A stretch of DNA of 64,000 bases from Roseimicrobium sp. ORNL1 (GCF_011044495.1 NZ_CP049143.1:2356001-2420000); one strand, 5' to 3'; shown: positions 1 to 7,956, counted from the first letter of the stretch. Numbers and translations: made by a program. The notes: a model not told the origin generated them from the letters alone.

Positions 1-512
1 ATGTCGAGCAGGCCGTTGAAAAGATTGGTGCCTGTCAGGATGAGGGTACCGGTGCCGCTCTTGGTGAGTGTGCCCGTCCCTGTGATGACGGAGCTGATGG
101 TCGCGTTTGCATTCGCCACGATGGCGCCGTTGGTCATGCTGATGGCCGTGCCGCCGGAGATGGTGTAGGCGCCGGAGCCGGGAGCATTGAAGGTAATGCT
201 GTTCGTATTGATCATCCCGGACAGGGTGATCGTCCCCGCGGCACCGCTGCCTGCGCCGAAGGTCACGGCATCGCCATTGGAGAAGTTCTGGTCATCCGTG
301 CTGGTGCCGGTGTTTCTCCAGTTGGGACCACCTATGCTCCATGTTCCGCTGCCATCCTGGGCGCCGGGACTGCCAGCGCCGGCAGTGGCATCCCACAGTA
401 GTTGATTCTGTGCATGCGCCGCACCCAGCCCCAAGGCGATCAAGATGCCGAGGGCGAGGAGGGGCTTGGAAACAGAGATGGTGAGGTGACGAAGGCGGGG
501 GGAGGGGGTCAT
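1..512 (-). CDS. Autotransporter-associated beta-strand repeat protein, N-terminal part (runs off the window)
   Basis: This is an open frame read on the minus strand from an ATG at 512 to the window edge, about 170 codons with no stop. It starts with a signal peptide (hydrophobic core LLALGILIALGLGAA, likely cleavage after AHA). Next comes a WDATAGAG..GTWSIGGPNW segment, then a Gly/Thr/Asn-rich beta-helical stretch that includes GTGTLTKSGTGTLILTGTN. That last motif is the hallmark of the autotransporter-associated repeat (PATR) found in large surface or secreted proteins of Verrucomicrobiota and Proteobacteria. The missing C-terminus decides whether it carries a beta-barrel or a PEP-CTERM-like anchor. 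A secreted or surface location is inferred. Confidence 0.75.
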   Translation of the reverse strand, partial: MTPSPRLRHLTISVSKPLLALGILIALGLGAAHAQNQLLWDATAGAGSPGAQDGSGTWSIGGPNWRNTGTSTDDQNFSNGDAVTFGAGSGAAGTITLSGMINTNSITFNAPGSGAYTISGGTAISMTNGAIVANANATISSVITGTGTLTKSGTGTLILTGTNLFNGLLD

Positions 513-778
513 TTTGAGGGGGCCAAAACGGGCGCGGATTATGGTGTTTTTCCCCCGGTCCGCAAAGTGAATTCACCTATAGATGCCACCTTGGAAAGAT
601 CATGAATTGCACGAGCGTACGATCCCTCGTGGGCGGGCTATTTCCCGGGATGGGTTTTATTGCCCAAGGGGATGATGGATAACGGCTTGGATAGCGTGGG
701 TTTGGGTCCCCAGAATAGGATTGCGGCGTGCGCGCATTCCTGTCAGCATCGGCTTTCAACCTCAACCACATTCCGACC

Positions 779-1237
779 ATGGGACTGCTAGATGACCTTG
801 GAAAAGAAGTGATGAACCGGGCGCTCGGCGGGACCACCGAGGCGGGCGCTACTGCCACCGCTACCGCCACCCAAGTGAACTGGATGCAGCTCGGCGTTTC
901 GCTGCTGCAGCAGTTCGGCGGGCTGGACGGCCTGATGGCGAAGTTTCAGCAAAAGGGCTTCGGCGATCTCATCGCCTCCTGGGTGGGGACGGGGAAGAAC
1001 CTGCCCATCTCCGCGGACCAAATCATGGAGGTTCTGGGCAAGCGGAACGTGCAGGACGTGGCCGCCCAGGCGGGCACGGATGCTGCAACGGCGGCGCAGG
1101 GAATTGCGCAGGTGTTGCCACGACTCATTGACAAACTCACTCCTGATGGCCAGCCTGTGGGAGCAGATGTCCTGCAGCAGGGCATCCAGGCCCTGCTGGG
1201 CGGCAAGCTGGGAGATCTCGGCAAGCTTTTCAGCTAG
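779..1237 (+). CDS. YidB family (DUF937-type) protein
   Basis: A 152-residue protein beginning MGLLDDLGKEVMNRALGG. After a short Ala/Thr linker comes a compact helical domain with WVGTGKNLPISADQIMEVLG and a tail VLPRLIDKLTPDGQ. The tail and the GxGxN-P-I-S motif are typical of the YidB/DUF937 family, small cytoplasmic proteins of unknown biochemical role. The ATG at 779 is preferred over an upstream in-frame start at 728 because it begins the conserved family N-terminus. The gene stands alone between the divergent autotransporter gene and a secreted protein gene. Confidence 0.75.
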   Translation: MGLLDDLGKEVMNRALGGTTEAGATATATATQVNWMQLGVSLLQQFGGLDGLMAKFQQKGFGDLIASWVGTGKNLPISADQIMEVLGKRNVQDVAAQAGTDAATAAQGIAQVLPRLIDKLTPDGQPVGADVLQQGIQALLGGKLGDLGKLFS

Positions 1238-1286
1238 GTGTCGTACCCTCATCCCTCAACCCAATTCACCACCACGTACGATTCCG

Positions 1287-2102
1287 ATGATCATGAAATA
1301 CGCATACGCCACCACCTTGTTTCTCCTGGCCGCCACGTGCGCGCTCCAGGGCGCTGCAAAGGATGACGCTCTCAAGCCCATTCCCAAGGAAAAAGAAGGC
1401 AGATGGGGAATCTACAGCTACACGGAAGCCAAGGAGGAAGCTGGAAAGAAGAAGCGCCCCATCGCGGTGATCTATCAGGATGAGCGCGCGGAGGAGGCCT
1501 CTGAAAAGGCGGCCGTGCTCAAGACCTTCTGGGGTGTGCAGAAAGACGCCAGCGTGCTGCTGGTCGCTTCACGCCTGGCCCCCGAGGCCAAGACTCGTAT
1601 CCCTGAGGCCTACACCGCCCTGGTCAGTGCGGAGGCGGGCAAGTCCCTGCCACGGCTCGTGGTGATGAGCCAGGACGGCACCATCCCGCTCGGCATCATG
1701 ACGACGGAGCAGATCATGGCGTCCGATGAGAAGGGATTTAAGGAGTTCATCAAGAAGATGGATGAGGCGAACAAGAATCCCTCCGCTTCGAAGCTCGCGC
1801 TCACGACCCCCGGTGCGAAGCCTGCTGCACCTGCTCCCGCCGCGCCAGCCGCCACTCCGGGTGCTGCTCCCACCACTCCCGGCGCCCCCGCTGCGCCTGC
1901 CGGCCCCGTGGCCATCAAGGACCCCAAGCCCGAGAGCTGGACCAGCGCCGAAGGCAAGGCCGTGCAGATGACCCTCGTGTCCGTGAACGGCAGCGAAGCC
2001 ACCTTCCAGATGGCCAACGGCAAAACGGTGCCTCTGGATGTCTCCAAGCTCTCCGATGCCTCCAAGAAGCGCGTCGAGGAACTCGTGACGGCGAGCAAGT
2101 AA
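1287..2102 (+). CDS. Secreted protein with C-terminal SHD1-like domain
   Basis: A protein of about 271 residues with an N-terminal signal peptide (KYAYATTLFLLAATCALQGAA). A mixed alpha/beta region of about 150 residues follows, then an Ala/Pro-rich linker (residues about 175-210), and finally a domain running from ESWTSAEGK through TVPLDVSKLSDASKKRVEEL. This end domain matches the pattern of the SLA1 homology (SHD1) domain that is widespread in Planctomycetes and Verrucomicrobia: W-x-S-x-x-G-K, then a beta hairpin, then G-K-x-x-P-L-x-x-L-S. An extracytoplasmic location is inferred; substrate and partner are unknown. ATGs at 1287 and 1293 are both possible. A strong terminator follows the stop. 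Confidence 0.7.
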   Translation: MIMKYAYATTLFLLAATCALQGAAKDDALKPIPKEKEGRWGIYSYTEAKEEAGKKKRPIAVIYQDERAEEASEKAAVLKTFWGVQKDASVLLVASRLAPEAKTRIPEAYTALVSAEAGKSLPRLVVMSQDGTIPLGIMTTEQIMASDEKGFKEFIKKMDEANKNPSASKLALTTPGAKPAAPAPAAPAATPGAAPTTPGAPAAPAGPVAIKDPKPESWTSAEGKAVQMTLVSVNGSEATFQMANGKTVPLDVSKLSDASKKRVEELVTASK

Positions 2103-2142
2103 GCAGCGACCACGAGCGCTCACATTTCAGAGTGAATCACGA

Positions 2143-2175
2143 CTGGCGGATCTTCGGATCCGCCAGTTTTGTTTT
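2143..2175 (+). terminator. Rho-independent terminator after the SHD1-like gene
   Basis: An 11-bp perfect stem (ACTGGCGGATC paired with GATCCGCCAGT) closes a stable TTCG tetraloop and is followed by the T-rich run TTTTGTTTTG. It starts 40 bases after the stop of the upstream plus-strand gene. Confidence 0.9.
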
Positions 2176-2253
2176 GTGGGGTGGCGATAGCGATACGCTC
2201 AGTCAGGGAGGCAAGGCATGTGATTGGGACGTGCGACGTGCATTCGATTGAAT

Positions 2254-2286
2254 CGCAAAGCAGCGAAAGCAGCAGAGCAGCAAAGA
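2254..2286. repeat. Short interspersed repeat, 'GCAAAGCAGCGAAAGCAG' type
   Basis: A purine-rich 33-base unit (CGCAAAGCAGCGAAAGCAGC and onward). It recurs in inverted orientation at 2717-2749, directly at 4046-4078, and in a variant form at both ends of the 23586-23722 element. It contains no coding sequence. Confidence 0.75.
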
Positions 2287-2320
2287 ATTGGGATTGGGAC
2301 ATCCATGTCGCCTGTGCAGT

Positions 2321-2655
2321 GTAGATGTTCATGCACGTCTCGTGACTGGATAAGCGCCTTGCCATTTGAAGTAGCTCCTCAGGGCTCCACCTTGCGCGCA
2401 GCGCCTTGGAGTGCGGTGCGAAGCACCGCTTTGAGCGAAGGACTTGGCATTCGCGTTCGCACAACTTCAAAAGGAACCTCGCCGTGTGAGCTGGCGGATA
2501 TCGTCTGCCCGCCAGGAGTGCAGCATGACGAGTTCGCTCCGTTCAAAGCGGTGCTTCGCACCGCACTCCAAAGCGCTTCGCGCAAGGTGGTTCGCCAAAG
2601 AAACCTTCCGTATCACCACGCTTGTTCCAATCACGAGACGCGCATGAACATCTAC
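2321..2655. mobile_element. MITE-like element, GTGCGG family, copy 1
   Basis: A roughly 335-bp non-coding element bounded by 25-bp terminal inverted repeats with a single mismatch (GTAGATGTTCATGCACGTCT at the left, its complement at 2631-2655). Inside, a second inverted pair occupies about 2387-2440 and 2541-2596. Each inner arm carries CTTGGAGTGCGGTGCGAAGC or its complement, itself a hairpin around GGTGCGAAGCACC. The outer TCTCGTGA end and the inner GTGCGG arm recur at 7682-7823 and 47323-47660. No transposase reading frame is present, so mobility is inferred from the structure only. Confidence 0.75.
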
Positions 2656-2659
2656 GGGG

Positions 2660-2849
2660 CTTCGGCGAGTCTCGCTCCTTGAACACAGCGTCTCTCACAC
2701 GCAATCATTTGTTCCCTTTGCTGCTTTCGCTGCTCCGCTGCTTTGCGAATTTCAAAACACCGCAGCATTGCCTCACCACCGTCCGTCAGCACACCCCTGA
2801 CCCCATCCCTTTTGCGCCCTTTGCGTTCTTTTGCGGCCATTCCTCAGTG
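2660..2849. repeat. 190-bp interspersed element (GCAAAAGAACGC family), inverted copy
   Basis: The reverse complement of this stretch aligns along its whole length with 3948-4133, at roughly 85 percent identity by eye. Shared landmarks in order are GGAATGGCCGCAAAAGAACG, GTCAGGGGTGTG, GCAATGCTGCGG, CGCAAAGCAGCG, GAACAAATGAT and CTGTGTTCAAGGAGCG. Shorter derivatives lie at 4888-4933, 28271-28434, 33069-33105, 38579-38615 and 53969-54010. It touches the stop codon of the YkgJ-type gene. Confidence 0.8.
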
Positions 2850-3215
2850 ACGAGCAGCGTCACCACCACCGTCCCCACCACTCCGCACCTCAATCGCCTC
2901 GCACACTTCGCGCCAGCCGTCGAAGCGCCACTGGTTGGGGAAGCCTTTGCACTGCACGGGCTTCACGTCTTGCAGGCGGCAGGTGTTCACACCTTCGAGG
3001 AAGAAGCAGGAGCCGTCTTCCTTGTCGATGAGCGAGAGGTGGCGGCGGTTCGCGCTGAGGCGCGTGTACTGCTGGACGAAGTCGGAAACCTCCATGCCCA
3101 TTCGCGCGGCGATGGCATCCACCTCGGTGTCCGTCACGATCACATCCCCCGGCCAGCGGCAGCAGTTGCCGCAGCGTTGGCACAGGTAGGTCACGTGGGG
3201 ATTGTCAAGCGACAT
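2844..3215 (-). CDS. YkgJ family cysteine-cluster protein
   Basis: A 123-residue protein starting MSLDNPHVTYLCQRCGNCCRWPGD. The CxxCGxCC cluster, the following TDTEVDAIA segment, DGSCFFL and the CRLQDVKPVQCKGFP block match the zinc/iron-chelating YkgJ-type cysteine-cluster family (PF03692 pattern CxxCxxCC...C...C.....P..C..FP). The ATG at 3215 begins just before the conserved cluster, whereas the longer frame upstream lies antisense to the next gene. It is divergent from the 221-residue orphan next door, and the two genes together are flanked by inverted copies of the 190-bp element. The substrate is unknown; metal binding follows from the family. Confidence 0.85.
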   Translation of the reverse strand: MSLDNPHVTYLCQRCGNCCRWPGDVIVTDTEVDAIAARMGMEVSDFVQQYTRLSANRRHLSLIDKEDGSCFFLEGVNTCRLQDVKPVQCKGFPNQWRFDGWREVCEAIEVRSGGDGGGDAARH

Positions 3216-3271
3216 GAGGGGGAGGGGGAGTTTTCGGTTTTCCCCGGCGGGGAGTCCATTAGAGTACTCCA

Positions 3272-3937
3272 GTGTCCGTGATTGCAAGATTTCCCCGGCC
3301 TGATCCGAAGCCCAATCCCCTGGGCCTCGAACTCTCGCTGCATTCGGAGGAGTCGCGCATTGAGCACGAGGAGAGCCTGGCCTGGATTCGCTGGATCTTC
3401 CAGAGCATCCGCGCCCGCCGCGAGAGCATCGTCTTCCGCACGGCAGCCACGAATCGCGAAGGCGTGCTGGCGGATTGGCAGGACTTTGCCGTGCAGGTCT
3501 GGTATCCGGCCCTCGCGCCCGGACTGCTGCACGCCTGGAAGGCGGCGCATGCGGAGGACCTCGAAGGTCTGCTGGCCGCAGGCGCGGAACTCGGGACGAC
3601 CCTGCCGGAGGACGCGCGTGAATCCAGTGCCGCAGCCGGCGAGCTCCTGCTGAAGGCCACGCATGGCGCGAAATATCCCGGCGTGCTCGGCAGATTGCGC
3701 CAGGCACTCACACAGGAGCCCATCGACCCGCATCTCGCCATGGTGTGGGCCTCCGTGGCCAATCTCTTCCACGTGCCGCCGCTCGATGTCCTCGCGGAAT
3801 ACCTGCGCGAAGAATGGCTCACCGCCCTGCGCGAGCATCCCCAGCTTCATGAGCCCCAAGGCCCCCTGTGCTTCTCCGCCATGGCGCATCGTGCCCTGCG
3901 AGAGGCTGGCATGATGGGAGTGTCCATGCAGGGGTAG
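3272..3937 (+). CDS. Conserved-looking helical protein of unknown function
   Basis: A 221-residue frame beginning at a GTG (3272; another GTG lies at 3278). It is rich in amphipathic helices and has no signal peptide or membrane segment. Notable stretches are WIRWIFQSIRARRESIVFR and the second-half segment DPHLAMVWASVANLFHVPPL. The latter is faintly reminiscent of the helical UreF fold, but no urease gene is nearby and the resemblance is too weak to use. It is divergent from the YkgJ-type gene, only 56 bases away, so a shared promoter region is likely. The function is not recognised. Confidence 0.6.
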   Translation: MSVIARFPRPDPKPNPLGLELSLHSEESRIEHEESLAWIRWIFQSIRARRESIVFRTAATNREGVLADWQDFAVQVWYPALAPGLLHAWKAAHAEDLEGLLAAGAELGTTLPEDARESSAAAGELLLKATHGAKYPGVLGRLRQALTQEPIDPHLAMVWASVANLFHVPPLDVLAEYLREEWLTALREHPQLHEPQGPLCFSAMAHRALREAGMMGVSMQG

Positions 3938-3947
3938 TCATCCCGGA

Positions 3948-4133
3948 AGGAATGGCCGCAAAAGAACGCAGAGAACGCAAAGGGGAGGTGGTCAGGGGTG
4001 TGTTTACGGGCGGGAGTGATGCAATGCTGCGGAGATTTGAAAAACGCAAAGCAGCGAAAGCAGCAGAGCAGCAAAGAGAACAAATGATGAGGTGAGAGGC
4101 GCTGTGTTCAAGGAGCGGGACTCACCGAAGTCC
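3948..4133. repeat. 190-bp interspersed element (GCAAAAGAACGC family), direct copy
   Basis: A direct-orientation copy of the element at 2660-2849, collinear over its full length from GGAATGGCCGCAAAAGAACG to CTGTGTTCAAGGAGCG. A small hairpin, CGGGACTCACCGAAGTCCCG, closes the right side. With its inverted partner it brackets the block 2850-3947. The rest of the gap up to 4285 shows no gene. Confidence 0.8.
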
Positions 4134-4285
4134 CGTCGTGCAGCGCAACAAACACTCGTGGGACGAAGCCTTCCCACAAGGCAAAGGTCGTCAGAAGTAA
4201 AGGCTCCGCCTTCCAATTTCCCACCCCCGGGACTTGAAGCCATTTTTCTATTGAGGGCAGCCTGTAAGTTGACTCCAATCAATCG

Positions 4286-4549
4286 ATGAAGAAAATCGCA
4301 CAATATTGTCTGGGTGTGCTGCTCTTTGGCGTCCTCATGTCGGCGTGTGCCGACCCCAGAAAGAACTACCCCCGTAGTGGGGTGGCTTATTTGCCCAATA
4401 AGGAACTCAGCAAGGTGACGCGAGCAGCGGTTGCCGGAGATCGGGTCGCAGCGTACAAGCTCTACCTGCACCATGGAATGGCCATGGGAGATCCCGTGGC
4501 AGGCGAGGCGTGGCACAAGAGAGCCAGAGAACTCGGGATCAAGGATTGA
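4286..4549 (+). CDS. Small lipoprotein, 87 residues
   Basis: Begins MKKIAQYCLGVLLFGVLMSACAD. This is a charged N-region, a hydrophobic core and a lipobox (LMSAC, Cys at residue 21), so a lipid-anchored periplasmic or outer-membrane protein is inferred. The mature part is about 65 residues. Its AAVAGDRVAAYKLYLHHGMAMGDP...AGEAWHKRARELG looks like one or two degenerate Sel1/TPR-like helices (compare A-x-x-G-x-x-x-A). The function is unknown. It is convergent with another tiny lipoprotein gene 22 bases downstream. Confidence 0.65.
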   Translation: MKKIAQYCLGVLLFGVLMSACADPRKNYPRSGVAYLPNKELSKVTRAAVAGDRVAAYKLYLHHGMAMGDPVAGEAWHKRARELGIKD

Positions 4550-4571
4550 GAAGCGAACTCAAGTGGCAAAG

Positions 4572-4811
4572 CTACCACCTCGCCGGTCCACCCATGGCGC
4601 GTCTTGCATCGGGGAAGTTCCCGGAATCATAGCCCACGGACACTTCCATCTCTCCGTGGAGGGACAGAGGATCTTCGCGTTCCTTCTTTTCTCCCAACGT
4701 GTAGCTGCCTTCATCGCTGACCTTCTGCGTGGCACATTGGGAAAGGCACATTGCAGCAAGCGCAATCACCATCAGTCGAAGTGCACAATTGAAGGAGGTA
4801 GCCATCCGCAT
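4572..4811 (-). CDS. Small lipoprotein, 79 residues
   Basis: The MRMATSFNCALRLMVIALAAMCLSQCATQK start gives a typical lipoprotein signal with lipobox LSQC. The mature part is short, hydrophilic and without a recognised domain (EGSYTLGEKKEREDPLSLHG). ATGs at 4811 and 4805 are both possible. An AGGAG motif lies about 14 bases before the first, so 4811 is preferred. The longer upstream frame would bury the signal peptide. The function is unknown. Confidence 0.6.
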   Translation of the reverse strand: MRMATSFNCALRLMVIALAAMCLSQCATQKVSDEGSYTLGEKKEREDPLSLHGEMEVSVGYDSGNFPDARRAMGGPARW

Positions 4812-4887
4812 CGATACGCGTGAACGCTCCTGTTCGCAACCTCGCCTGCACGCCCACAGTTGCTCCCTTCGTTCACCACCTTCCAGC

Positions 4888-4933
4888 ACCAACCTTTTTT
4901 GCGTTCTCTGCGTTCTTTTGCGGCTATTCCCTC
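4888..4933. repeat. Truncated GCAAAAGAACGC-family repeat (inverted)
   Basis: The complement of GAATAGCCGCAAAAGAACGC followed by the AGAGAACGCAAAAAAGG tail, about 46 bases. This matches the left end of the 190-bp element at 3948. It fills the gap between the lipoprotein gene and the acyltransferase gene. Confidence 0.7.
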
Positions 4934-4971
4934 AGGTGTATTCCTTCCTCGCGCCTCCATCTCCCCAGAAC

Positions 4972-6174
4972 TCAAATGCGCACAAAGATCTTCTGCCGCC
5001 ACAGCCACCAGCAGAAGAGCCAGATGACTGCCAGTACGCTGAGGCGGCTCATCATGGGGCCATAGGGTCCGGTGAACCAGTCTGCTCCGAGATGCCGTGC
5101 GAGGGTTTCGCGGATCCATCCGGCACTGAGCTGATAGAGGAGATATGCCGTGATGGAATTCATTCCCACCACCGTCAGAGGCGTGGCCCAGCGTTTCCAT
5201 CCGCCGATGTCCATCACCGCATAAAACGCGGCCAGCATGAGAATGACAATGCCACCGCTCCACAGCGTCCATGACGGAGTCCAGATGCGCTTCACGATGG
5301 GGCACATGAAGAGCCCGGTCACCAATCCAAGGGCTACCAGTGCCACGCCGGCCACGAGCAGGACGCGCAGCTTCTTTCTGGAGCTGCCTTCGCGACGCAG
5401 GCGCTCGCCGCAGAGCAGACCCATGAGCATGGTCACCAGCGACGGCACGAAGTTGAGCGTTTGATAGCCGCCGTTGGTGTACAAGTAGGGCTCGGGGCGT
5501 GGGAAGAGATTGAGGAACCAGCGGTCAAAGGCAGCGGCGGCATTCACATGGGGATTCCACTTCGCGAAGAAGCCACTGAGCAAATCCTCCGGCTGCATCC
5601 ACTTGAGGGTGGCGTATGCTGGAGGTGGAGCCGGGGTCCAGAAGGCAAACGCGGCCCAGTAGATGACCAGCAGCGCTACGCCGATGCCGATTTGCCACTT
5701 CGTGGAAATACGCGTCAGCAGAATCAGGAAGAAATAACCGAGGCCAATCTGCGCGAGCACATTTGTGAAGAGCCAGTTGGTGCCCTTGCTCCAGTTCGAG
5801 GCGAGCAGCACGCCGAGCAGGACGAGAATGACTGCGCGCACCGCGGCATGGCGCAGGATGGCGCCCCATGCATCACCCCTCGCCAGGCGCTTGGCCGTGG
5901 AGAAGGCAGCGGCCACGCCCACCATGAACATGAAGGCCGGCTGAATCATGTCCCACAGCACCCCGCCGGCCCAGGGCACATGGTCGAACCATGGAGCCAC
6001 CTTTGCCCAGCCGCTGTCTGGCAGATTCTTGGCCACTTCCGGAATCCCCAGGGAGCCGGAGGCCATGAGCACCATGATGAAGCCGCGATAGCCATCCAGC
6101 GAGGAGAGGCGCTCGGACGGTGCGGGCACGACGGCGGCCTTTGCAGCCGGTGAGGAGGCGGGAGATGCGGTCAT
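4972..6174 (-). CDS. Polytopic membrane acyltransferase (DUF5009 / HGSNAT-like, COG4299 type)
   Basis: A 400-residue protein with an Ala/Pro-rich cytoplasmic N-terminus and about ten hydrophobic segments. The first segment opens with RLSSLDGYRGFIMVLMASG, the variant of the SLDxxRGF signature seen in membrane acyltransferases related to heparan-alpha-glucosaminide N-acetyltransferase. Further landmarks are WDMIQPAFMFMVGVAAAFS, VLAQIGLGYFFL and TPLTVVGMNSITAYLLYQL. Family members transfer acetyl groups to sugars across the membrane; the substrate here is unknown. The ATG at 6174 precedes the conserved core, and the longer frame only adds an unlikely extension. Confidence 0.8.
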   Translation of the reverse strand: MTASPASSPAAKAAVVPAPSERLSSLDGYRGFIMVLMASGSLGIPEVAKNLPDSGWAKVAPWFDHVPWAGGVLWDMIQPAFMFMVGVAAAFSTAKRLARGDAWGAILRHAAVRAVILVLLGVLLASNWSKGTNWLFTNVLAQIGLGYFFLILLTRISTKWQIGIGVALLVIYWAAFAFWTPAPPPAYATLKWMQPEDLLSGFFAKWNPHVNAAAAFDRWFLNLFPRPEPYLYTNGGYQTLNFVPSLVTMLMGLLCGERLRREGSSRKKLRVLLVAGVALVALGLVTGLFMCPIVKRIWTPSWTLWSGGIVILMLAAFYAVMDIGGWKRWATPLTVVGMNSITAYLLYQLSAGWIRETLARHLGADWFTGPYGPMMSRLSVLAVIWLFCWWLWRQKIFVRI

Positions 6175-6323
6175 GCGCGGGAGCCCGGTGTGCGATGCGA
6201 AGCGATGGATGCTGGTATCCAAGACGGAGCGCAGCACCCGTATCTGTCGCTTGCGACAGATAAAGAGGACCTTCATGTTCAATGACGAGTGTCCTGGTGT
6301 GCCGCTCCTGGTGAAGAACAATC

Positions 6324-6566
6324 ATGAAACCCATGTTCCTTGCATTGCTGGTTGGCCTGGCGTTTGGCTGCGTTGGCCTTTTCTTGGAGCTGTTTCGTGT
6401 CCCCGGCTTTTCCTACGAGACCGGGTACAAGCACCTTCAGATCTTTAGTTCGTTTTTTTATTCCGTCAGGTCAAAAAGCGATGTGGTCATGTCTGTGTTC
6501 GTGCTGAATGGCCTTCTCGGAACACTCCTGTCGTGGCCCATCACATTCCTGCTCTCCCGGAAATAG
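6324..6566 (+). CDS. Small two-segment membrane protein, 80 residues
   Basis: MKPMFLALLVGLAFGCVGLFL forms one membrane segment, and VFVLNGLLGTLLSWPITFLLSRK a second with positive charges at the end. The region between (VPGFSYETGYKHLQIFSSF) would sit outside the membrane. No family is recognised. The gene is divergent from the acyltransferase gene and about 70 bases upstream of the SGNH hydrolase gene. Real coding is supported by the well-formed membrane topology in a single frame. Confidence 0.5.
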   Translation: MKPMFLALLVGLAFGCVGLFLELFRVPGFSYETGYKHLQIFSSFFYSVRSKSDVVMSVFVLNGLLGTLLSWPITFLLSRK

Positions 6567-6637
6567 TGCCGTGCCATCCGGCCCACGTGCACGAAATACC
6601 ATTGCATTTCCGGATCACCCGCACACTATCCCGCTCG

Positions 6638-7357
6638 ATGAAACGCACCGCCGCTCTTCTCGCATTGTTGTTGTCCACCTCGGTACAGGCCGAGACTCCG
6701 AATCTCGCCACCACGCCGGTCCAGCGTCCGGAACCCGGACTTCAGGCCCGGCATGAAAAGTTCAACGCCATCTCGAAAGAGGGGAAGGCGGAGCTCGTGT
6801 TCCTCGGCGACTCCATCACCCAGGGCTGGGAAGGCAACGGCAAGGCCGTGTGGGAAAAGCACTGGGCTCCCCTCAAGGCGGCGAACTTCGGCATCGGCGG
6901 CGACCGCACGGAGCACGTGCTGTGGCGTCTGGAGCATGGCAACTTCGACGGGCTCAAGCCCAAGGCCATCGTGCTCATGATTGGCACGAACAACACCGGC
7001 CACCAGAAGCCCGATGGTTACCAGAGCCCCGCGAAGAACACCGCCGAGGGCGTGAAGGTCATCCTGGAAAAGCTCAAGGCCAAGGCTCCGCAGGCCAAGA
7101 TCCTCGTGCTCGGCATCTTCCCCCGCGGCGCGACGCCGGACGACAAATGGCGCAAGCAGAACGAGGAGACGAACGCCATCATCAAGGGCTTCGCGGATGA
7201 CAAGACCGTGTTCTACATGGACATCGGTCCCAAGTTCCTCGCCGCAGACGGCACCCTGACGAAGGAAATCATGCCCGACCTCCTGCACCTCTCGCCGAAG
7301 GGTTATGAAATCTGGGCGGAAGCCATCGAGCCCAAGGTGAAGGAACTGCTGAAGTAA
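6638..7357 (+). CDS. Secreted SGNH/GDSL-family hydrolase
   Basis: A 239-residue protein with a signal peptide (MKRTAALLALLLSTSVQA). The SGNH blocks are in order: block I FLGDSITQGW (Ser59), block II FGIGGDRT (Gly), block III GTNN at 116-119 (Asn), and block V PDLLHLSPKGY (Asp214, His217). This is the PAF-acetylhydrolase-like branch, often found on carbohydrate esterases, so an esterase acting in the periplasm or outside the cell is inferred. It sits next to a membrane acyltransferase gene on the opposite strand. The start at 6638 was chosen because it gives the signal peptide. Confidence 0.9.
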   Translation: MKRTAALLALLLSTSVQAETPNLATTPVQRPEPGLQARHEKFNAISKEGKAELVFLGDSITQGWEGNGKAVWEKHWAPLKAANFGIGGDRTEHVLWRLEHGNFDGLKPKAIVLMIGTNNTGHQKPDGYQSPAKNTAEGVKVILEKLKAKAPQAKILVLGIFPRGATPDDKWRKQNEETNAIIKGFADDKTVFYMDIGPKFLAADGTLTKEIMPDLLHLSPKGYEIWAEAIEPKVKELLK

Positions 7358-7395
7358 CTGTTCCTGCTTTCAAGGACACCATCTCACACCACACG

Positions 7396-7665
7396 ATGGC
7401 AGCACTGGAGATCCTGGAGCTTTTGGGAGGGCTTGCCGAATGCTGGTGTTGGTTTGCGCTGACCGGCTCGTGTCTGGTGTGGTTGGTGACCTTGGGAAGT
7501 GTTTGGCTGGAGGATGATTCTCCGCACTGGGCGGCTCTGGTTGGTCTCATGCTGCACGCCGCGGTGATTTCGGTGGTGGTGTATTTCTGGGGGACTGGTG
7601 GAGAGAAGGGAAAGGTGGGAGGGGGACAAGCAAAGCCTGTGGCGCAAGCGAAAGCCGCCCAATGA
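7396..7665 (+). CDS. Tandem small membrane protein family, member 1
   Basis: An 89-residue protein with two membrane segments. The core motif WFALTGSCLVWLVTLGSVW, then HWAALVGLMLHAAVIS, is shared with the next two genes and more loosely with the fourth. The tail is Gly/Lys/Ala-rich (KPVAQAKAAQ) and probably cytoplasmic. No known family was recognised. It is separated from member 2 by a 142-bp MITE-like element, so the original spacing of the array was probably shorter. Confidence 0.65.
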   Translation: MAALEILELLGGLAECWCWFALTGSCLVWLVTLGSVWLEDDSPHWAALVGLMLHAAVISVVVYFWGTGGEKGKVGGGQAKPVAQAKAAQ

Positions 7666-7681
7666 CGGATGCTGGAAGCGA

Positions 7682-7823
7682 ACGTCTCGTGACAGGAATG
7701 AGCGATGCGACGCAGCGTGGTCCTTTGGTAAACCACCTTGCGCGAAGCGCCTTTGAGTGCGGCGAGAATCGCCGCTTTGGTGGGAGCTTCCAGGCCGGAG
7801 GCGCATGGAAGGTCACGAGACGT
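7682..7823. mobile_element. MITE-like element, GTGCGG family, with perfect terminal inverted repeat and 4-bp duplication
   Basis: 142 bp bounded by a perfect 12-bp inverted repeat (ACGTCTCGTGAC at 7682-7693, GTCACGAGACGT at 7812-7823). It is flanked on both sides by GCGA (7678-7681 and 7824-7827), which looks like a target-site duplication. The interior carries CACCTTGCGCGAAGCGCCTT and GAGTGCGGCGAGAATCGCCG, the same arm as in the 2321 and 47323 copies. It has no coding capacity and lies between the first and second genes of the small membrane protein array. Confidence 0.8.
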
Positions 7824-7956
7824 GCGAACTCGCCCTGGCGTCTGCGTCTGCCATCTGCTCCCACGCGCATTTACAATGTGCGTCTGAATTTTTGAACGCC
7901 ATGTTTTTCCTGCTGTCCACTGTGCAAGTTCCGTTCTCAGATAGAAAAACCCAATC

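Noticed and set aside
402-605. Small plus-strand frame before the YidB-like gene
   Set aside because: It overlaps the autotransporter gene's signal-peptide region on the opposite strand, is low complexity, and has no start context.
3272-3937. UreF-like urease accessory protein
   Set aside because: One helical stretch is vaguely similar, but no other urease gene is near and the rest of the sequence does not fit.
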